From: Mastigias papua | Taxonomy: Eukaryota > Cnidaria > Scyphozoa > Rhizostomeae > Mastigiidae | Direction of reading: 5' to 3' | Length of the DNA: 64,000 nucleotides | Assembly (NCBI GenBank): GCA_964019165.1 | Contig: OZ025268.1 | Span: forward strand, 19,442,784 to 19,506,783 | In this document: positions 55,848-64,000 of the stretch, piece by piece | Layout of the letters: each line of letters opens with the position of its first letter | How positions within the stretch are numbered: position 1 is the first letter of the stretch | Made by a program: the position numbers and the translations under genes | The notes under the pieces: generated by a model | The model's input: the letters and a program-made list of their open reading frames with translations, nothing else | Database searches by the model: none | What the model was told of the DNA's origin: nothing

Positions 55848-56535
55848 GCTCCCTCGAATAACCCCCGTATAAGTCCCAATGGAGTCCAGAAAAGTCACAG
55901 CTCCACCGTTCTGAGCCGGAGGAAGAGTTTGCTTTCATTGTCACATTTGAGGAAAGTACTTGCATCAATAACCCAGTTTCAGCAAAGTTTTCAATTAATG
56001 TGAAATCGACTGTGAATGACATAGCCCCTTTACAGTGCAATTTTTCGAGACATGGGCAATGCAGAGTTCAAGAGGTTTGGCTATTTCTGATTTTCTGAAA
56101 ACAGGAAGGTTTGTGACGAAGATTTGACAGCCGGAGGAAGGTTGGAACTTTTTCTGGCCTCTGAGTCCCAGCCTCCAGAATGATTTTTAACAAATAAACC
56201 CCCACCCTCGAATAAGCCCCCATGGGGGATATCTGGGTTCAGTATCATACAGATTAAAAACAACCACAATTAAAACATTCAGCTATAGGGTTGCTCATAT
56301 CTGCTAATACTTGATGAGGGCAACTGTCCAGCTTTCTCCTCCTTGATCCTTGATTTAAATCAAAGTATTTCATATTGAAAAACAGCATATAGGATATTGT
56401 CTTTGGTAGACCTGAGGACCTCAAAATTTAATAAGCCCTCCCCTCGAATAAGCCCCTTCGATTAAGCCCCCACCCGCAAAATCGCTTCTGACAAATAAAC
56501 CACCGGGGACTTAATCGAGTTATTACAGTATATAT
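55848..56535. mobile_element. Element of the CTCGAATAAGCCCC family
   Basis: Left border CCCTCGAATAACCCCCGTAT; right border GGGGACTTAATCGAGTTATTACAG. Internal copies of CCTCGAATAAGCCCC at about 56210 and 56453. It encloses the dispersed repeat shared with 31850-32190. Confidence 0.55.
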
Positions 56536-58468
56536 GAAATTCCAAATTTCAAGCAAGCCTGTTTTCTCTTTTGCCTATGTATTTACGTGTTATGTTCTTG
56601 TAGCGCCTTTCTCTCTGTGCAACACTGCAGCACAGTGCACAAACTTGAATATTCTCGCTTGGAAAGTCTTAAGAAATTCTCAGTAATGGCATCATGAAAA
56701 AGCTACGACAGTTTCATTACTAGGTGAAAAAACGTTTATAAGAAACGTTCAGGGGCGGATCCAGGATAAAATCTGACTGTAGCTCAACAACATATAACTA
56801 GGCGTGGCCAATTAAATTGGGTGTGGTCAGTTCTCTTAAATGTAATACACATGCAAATATACAGGGTGCTATGAACTGTATACCATTATTTCTTGTGCTT
56901 AGATGAAAGGCAGGTTCGGCAAACTGGTATTTACTGATTTCGTAAATCAAAATGCTGTATACACTGCTTTCTTTGAATTGGATATTAGCACACTATCTCT
57001 ATTCAAGTACGATTGAAAAGCAAGAAAGCATAGAAATGATGCATGTTAATATTATCTGTATTCACTGCAACTTTTTTCTTTTTCATATCATCAAATAAGT
57101 TTAAATCTTTTGTGACTGCCGTTGCTGTAAAGGGTATTTGTGATCAACTTTCATCTACCACAACCACTTACAGCAATTACATGATACGATCTCTAAAAAA
57201 ATCTAATGAAGAAAGAAAATAAACAAAAAATAACAAATGTAAACCAGATGTCTCAGACATGAAACCCCAGCACCTTAAAGTACCTTAAAGCAGCTACAGA
57301 TACATCTACCAGACATATAATTTCCATGGGAAGAAATCAGCTGAATCAACAGATAAATCACATGAAATAAACGATATGGATTTTGGCAAGACCGGTTGCA
57401 TTGAATACACGTGGGGTAGGATGAGATGCATGAAATTCTGGACATCTTTATAACTCAATACTTGTCAACTATCTCAAATACACAGCCAAATCTTCACCAC
57501 CAACTGGTGCCAAAAAGTAAGGACTATACAAACAAGTCTCATCACCAGAAGTTTTAGATTTTGGAAAGTAAAAAAACTGATTTTTATCTTCAAATCGATA
57601 TCTTGTGCATTAAAGCATTCTGGGCCATTTTAGCAAATTGGATTACCCAAAAGATTTGTTTCTTGATATTCGCAATTAACACGTTCTAATTTAACCTGAT
57701 GCCACAAATAAAAACTTGGTATTTGTGTTTTCATGTGCAGAGTTAGTTTTCTGGTAGAAAAGCACAAGTATTATAGCAGGCATAGCATACAGCTTACAGA
57801 ATAATTATAAAAACATACTGAAAAGTATTCTCGTGAGTATACATGATGCCAGCACAACTCTGTGAGTATGATTATTGGTGCTGAATATAGTCAATCCTGC
57901 GTGCAACTAAAAAGAGTTCCCAATATTATCCGTATGCAACCATAATGCTTGGAACACTTAATTTTCATATTTATATCTAACATTAGTCTTCTTACAGTAT
58001 CATTTTCTAAATCACTATCCAATGAGGGAACTTCCTCGTACTTGTAGTGGCAGAGGCAGAGCAAGGGATTTTCCGTATGGTATACCTGCTACTTAAACAT
58101 ACTTAAGACTACAATGGATGGCGAAGGGGGCCTATAACTCCATGCAATTTGACTACATTATAGCTCAGACGTTTATTCACCTATACTGAATGAAGATTCG
58201 CTGCTCATGAAAGTTTGGATTTTGGAAACTGTAGACTCTGCACTTTCAACCTGTATGTTAATTTGACGTGTTCCCTAGGAAATTGTGCGTTTTTATAAGA
58301 TACCCTCTCTTTTTGCATCTGATAATACCTCGTTTTTGATGAGACTTTTCACCTTTTCTAAGATAATATGAGGAATATCTGCCATTATGACAAACACAAA
58401 CATTACGCCATTCATCTCCGGGCTGGCAGTTGGAAGCGAGTTTCTTCGGCAATCAGTATTTTACATAT
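56536..58468. other. Intergenic, no gene seen
   Basis: A short CAGGGGCGGATCCAGGATAA motif near 56750 resembles the end of the element at 58469. Nothing else is recognised. Confidence 0.35.
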
Positions 58469-60300
58469 CAGGCGCGGATCCAGACTACAGCGAAGTATGC
58501 TAGAGCTGATGTCAGATTTTACATTTGTGACGTATTGATTATCCCTGCATACATAACTATGCTTCTTGCTGTATAGGCTTGGTTCAAAATACCATGTAAA
58601 GTACATTTCTTCATGCACCAATGTGTCGTAAGTCTAAGTAAATACACAGTTCTTTCCCACTTGCTCTGTACATAGCTTACGCTGGAGCTGGAGTAAGCCG
58701 ACATTACGTAGTCTGCCTTTTATGACAGCGTTATTGAGAATCAGCGATGTAGTGGTCAATCGTGGCTCATTCCGAGCAGCATCAGCTCTGGCGGGAGCTG
58801 TAGTCAGTTCAAATCTACCCAATCAAAGCAAGAGCTGACGTCTGCTGAAGATTGAACATCGAATGAAATTTGACGCTGACTACTGCTGGCAATGTAATGA
58901 ATAATAAGTGGAACGAAAGTCACGGGCTGGAAATGCAATATGCAACGCCGCTTTGAGGAGCTGTTGAAGTGAGAAAGAGAGGATCTGTCTCTAGCATTTA
59001 TGTCCAAAATAATCTCTCAGACATTACGTAATTAGCTTGACATAACTAATATGTAGCTGACAGAAACAGAAGTCATTTCACCGTTATATCTCAGTTCCCC
59101 ACAATGGCGATTACTGCTAGTTTAGTCCTTTCAAATATAAGACGGCTTTTACAAGACAAAGCTTTACAATTATAGGAAAAAGAAAAGCTTCCCTCTGAGA
59201 CATACACTTTTCCCATGATTTTATCACAACATACACTTTTCCATGATTTTATCGCAAACATGGAAAGTCACTTCTCCAGGAAACTTCTGCTTGCCTATAA
59301 CGGGTCTGCTCTGTAGTTCCCAGTTTCTGATACTTCCAGAGCAAACACTTCTTGTCAGGCAAAAGGATAAGCTATTAGGGGTCAGCCATTTATAACTCTG
59401 GGTACCGGGGCGGGTTAGGATTGGGGAGGGTATGAAAACTTTTTCTAGGACAGTTGAGGGCATGGAACAATTTGGAGAATTTTGAGGGGTACGAATCCTC
59501 AAAAAATCTTCAGAAAATGATTTGCAGAAGCCTATTGATTACTGAATTTATGCGCATCTAGTTGTCAAAGTTTCTTTAATAGCAATTCTTCTCTTATTTA
59601 AATTTTATGTGGTATATAGTGTTATTGCAGTGCTCTTATTAGAATCCCTTATGTCAAATGCTATGCCGGTAGGACAAAGCTATTCAACACAATTTTAGAG
59701 CTAAATAGATAGAAAAAAGTATGCTTTATTTAAGACTATCTCGTCACACTCTTACATTCATTGCCACACCCTAAATCACTGACCACGCCCTTTAGCATAA
59801 GTTAGATTTTTGGCTAGATCCGCGCCTGCATATGTCAACGTTAGTTTATTTTTAGATTTTTGAGCAACAGCCAACTATGCTTGTGATTGGATTGCAACAG
59901 TTGAGCATCAGTCAACTCAGATTCTGATTGGCAAGTTTGAACTGACTGTTGCTCGCGCCAAAGCTTGTGTTGCGCTCAAGAGGAAATTTACGGACTAGTG
60001 CGTTTGAGGCGGTTCCTCATGATGACAGAAAACAGATGGTAGCGAAAGATCACTCCTGGGCATTCCTTTCGAATTTACGTCAGAGTAGCGGGAGGCATAC
60101 CGTATGGATACTGTGGTCCTTTTCTATTCAATGAATTCATAGCAGATTCCGTCTATATTTATTGAAGAAACAATGTGCTTTGTATCGATTTGATGTAGCA
60201 GTTGGATGAAGCATTACTTTTCGAAACTTTTGTGTACACTTTCGACTTTCCCTTAAAATCTGACTGATGCTACGTTCGCTACAGTCTGGATCCGCGCCTG
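58469..60300. mobile_element. Foldback-like TIR element, CAGGCGCGGATCCAGACT ends
   Basis: About 50 bases at the left (CAGGCGCGGATCCAGACTAC, then AGCGAAGTATGC, GTCAGATTTTA) match the inverse of the right end. A related shorter end, GATCCGCGCCTG, occurs inside at 59817-59828 and is followed by CATAT, which also precedes base 58469, so a 58469-59828 element with a 5-bp duplication is an alternative. Subterminal inverted similarity continues (CAGTTCAAA near 58803 against TTTGAACTGACT near 59936). No transposase frame. Confidence 0.6.
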
Positions 60301-60733
60301 ACGTTTATGCGTTCCGCAAGCTATTCACATAATAAGTACTTGCAAATTTTCGAAAATTTTGACCCCCCCCCCTCCTCCTCTTTTGTACGCAAGTATACGT
60401 ATTTTAGACTCACCCCCTGTCTGTGTAGGCATTTTAAATTCAACTTTCATTGGTGTTTAATGCGTTAGATGACTTTGTTCAATTTGTTTATGCCGAACAG
60501 AAAGCCATCAACTTGTCTTTGAGTCTTTGATAGCAAGGATTCAGTTTGGTTTTACGAGTGTACAAACTCAGCATTGCCTATGTACTTATTGTAAAGACTC
60601 CACCACATCCCCCTATTATGCGAAGACATACTCTTTGCCCAACCTCCCCCCTCTCTTTTGTGCCTATAGTGCTACACCCAATTTGTAAATCATATTTCGC
60701 ATCGTTCCTTAGCAATCGCAACCAAGACTGGCG

Positions 60734-62318
<1,585 letters not shown>

Positions 62319-62351
62319 GTAAAAATGACAGTTCAATTTTTCTTTTACTTC

Positions 62352-62408
62352 ATTAATTCAATCATTCATTCATTCATTCATTCATCCATTCAGTCATTCA
62401 TTCATTCA
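62352..62408. repeat. (ATTC)n microsatellite
   Basis: Tetranucleotide run with CC and GTC interruptions, just after gene 4 exon 2. Confidence 0.9.
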
Positions 62409-62535
62409 AATTCTTGTCCATTTTATCATTTTCATCCAAAGTATCAATGATCATATAGATATACAAGAGACCATTGTGAAAAAAGGTAGTAATACTGCTG
62501 CACCGGTACCTGGACTTTTCTGCCAAGCAGTTTCA

Positions 62536-62596
62536 ACAACCATCATCATCATCATAATCATCATCATCATCATCATCACCATCATTATCATTATCC

Positions 62597-62669
<73 letters not shown>

Positions 62670-62715
62670 CATCATTATTATCACCATCATCTTCACTCCA
62701 TAATAATAATAATAA
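62536..62715. repeat. (ATC)n microsatellite grading into (ATA)n
   Basis: Trinucleotide ATC run with ATT, ACC and CTC variants, ending in TAATAATAATAA. Frames of poly-Met or poly-Ile here are artefacts. Confidence 0.93.
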
Positions 62716-63169
62716 CTTTTTGAAACTTCATATTTCATTAAAAATATTTAACACACAACTGCAAACTTCTCTATAGTTAGGTGGCTTACAAATGGTTTGC
62801 AAAAAATGTAGTATTAACCTAAAGTGAACATAAAGCAAACATTATATTCAAAATGTCAACAGTTCTGGATCAGACCATTATTTATTTCTGCAACAGAATG
62901 TGTAATATTTCGATAGTATTGTAATGCTCAGTAATCGTTTTATAACAATTTTCCTTGGATTATCATCAAAACAAAGTTCCTTAATCATGTCCAAGAAAGA
63001 AGTCGACAATTCTGTTCATGAGTTCATGACACCGAGTGCTCCCATAGATCGATGCACGAAATGGACTTCCCCTCATATTGAGACTTAAGGTCCATTAGCA
63101 ATTGTCAGTATTTCTGTTCTTTTCCTATGTAGTTAGAGGAAAGATTAGACTCATAACCAACAGTCAGTT
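62716..63169. other. Gene 4 intron 2, no feature seen
   Basis: No exon 3 homologue (WGECYGKTQ, GCVGH) is found in any frame. Confidence 0.4.
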
Positions 63170-64000
63170 CGAGAACATAATAATTTTTTGTTCAAACTTC
63201 AATTCATCGATATAATCTTAAAATCTACATATACAAATCTCACAAGGTAATTTCTACTTGGCTGGGGCTTAGTGTGCTAACAAAGAAATAATATACTTAA
63301 CATTGACATCAATAATAAAAATAATGATTACGTTTAAAAAAAAACAAGGATATTAATAGTTTAGGAGTTCCGGATCACACCATGGTCTGTTCCTCATACA
63401 AAATATGTATTACGTTGTGCGTATTACTGTGGTAGATAACTTTGAAATAATAAAGTTCAGTTGATGAGTGTCGATGCCATAGTCAGTACACATTTTGAAA
63501 CACAAATTTGATGAAGTACCAAATATCCCAAGACAGCCAATGCAGAGATTTATGAATTTTATTTCTCTATAATCAGTGACAAGATCAGATAGAAGGGAAC
63601 AGTATTTGAGTTCTTTTCGATGAGCATTATTGCTTAAATTAGTTTCGAAACCCACAGGTAATTATACGATGTATAGGACAATGTCATCAGTAGATAGAAG
63701 GATATCAGGGCAAAGATTATTTCGAGTAACGATGCAGGGATATAGGTAGCTAGGGAGATCAACATATAGTTTTGCATACTGTATGGTCTGCAGCGTTTCA
63801 GCGAGAAATTTTAAAGCAGATTTATGTCTCCAAGTGAAACGCCCTTCAGTTAGATACGTGCTGCAACCAGCAACAATATGGAGTGACTCAGGCTGAAGAC
63901 AAAAATAACAATCAGACGTGGCTGAAAGGCTACATAGAGAGAGGTTCTATCTAGTAGCAAGAGTGTTATCTAGATACTTGATGGTAAAATTGAAGATATT
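63170..64000 (-). mobile_element. LINE 3' end with restriction-like endonuclease tail (R2/NeSL-like group)
   Basis: The minus strand reads PESLHIVAGCSTYLTEGRFT, FTWRHKSALKFLAETLQTI, then CPDILLSTDDIVLYIV, a stop, and LPVGFETNLSNNAHRKELKY, FINLCIGCLGIFGTSSN. In intact relatives this is the PD...E endonuclease tail, with VEL(T) where this copy has V-stop-L. The element continues beyond the window. A shorter copy of the same end is at 26860-27500. Confidence 0.62.

Noticed and set aside
62451..62738. Poly-methionine or poly-isoleucine frames
   Set aside because: Trinucleotide repeat artefact.

Overview
The window is AT-rich animal DNA, dense in microsatellites and transposon remnants, with intron-rich genes. 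The genes encode secreted proteins made of thrombospondin type 1 repeats (TSRs) and a C-terminal rhamnose-binding (SUEL-type) lectin. That architecture is known as rhamnospondin from the hydroid Hydractinia, so a cnidarian is the most likely source; no species can be named from the sequence alone.

Layout: three complete paralogues and one partial paralogue could be rebuilt exon by exon, with consensus splice sites and matching phases. Gene 1 (minus, 4957-15436, 425 aa) and gene 2 (minus, 23649-30212, 426 aa) have three TSRs each. Gene 3 (plus, 38992-50842, 538 aa) has five TSRs and lies head-to-head with gene 2. Gene 4 (plus, from 60734) shows only its first two exons before the window ends. 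Two further intact signal-peptide exons (672-732 and 19194-19254, minus) have no recognisable second exon beside them. Every protein starts with a signal peptide, followed by a cysteine-containing module encoded by exons 2 and 3 that I cannot assign to a named domain, then phase 1-1 TSR exons, then a last exon that fuses one TSR to the lectin.

Between and inside the genes lie segmental duplications carrying the signal-peptide exon (about 1-3300, 14872-18165 and 19025-23235), one of which contains a fresh tandem duplication of about 0.73-0.82 kb. There are fragments of several LINE families, including one with a restriction-like endonuclease tail, tRNA-derived SINEs, and a SINE pair with a 5S-like segment and a Deu-like core. 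DNA transposon remnants include two hAT elements with exact 8-bp target duplications and two Tigger/pogo relics. A palindromic Penelope-like terminus lies between (TA)n tracts.

Working picture: this is a recently expanding cluster of secreted multivalent lectins, plausibly for binding microbial or self glycans at an epithelial surface. The lectin half looks faster-evolving than the neighbouring TSR and intron DNA. The transcripts share a 3' UTR stem-loop with one compensatory base-pair change.
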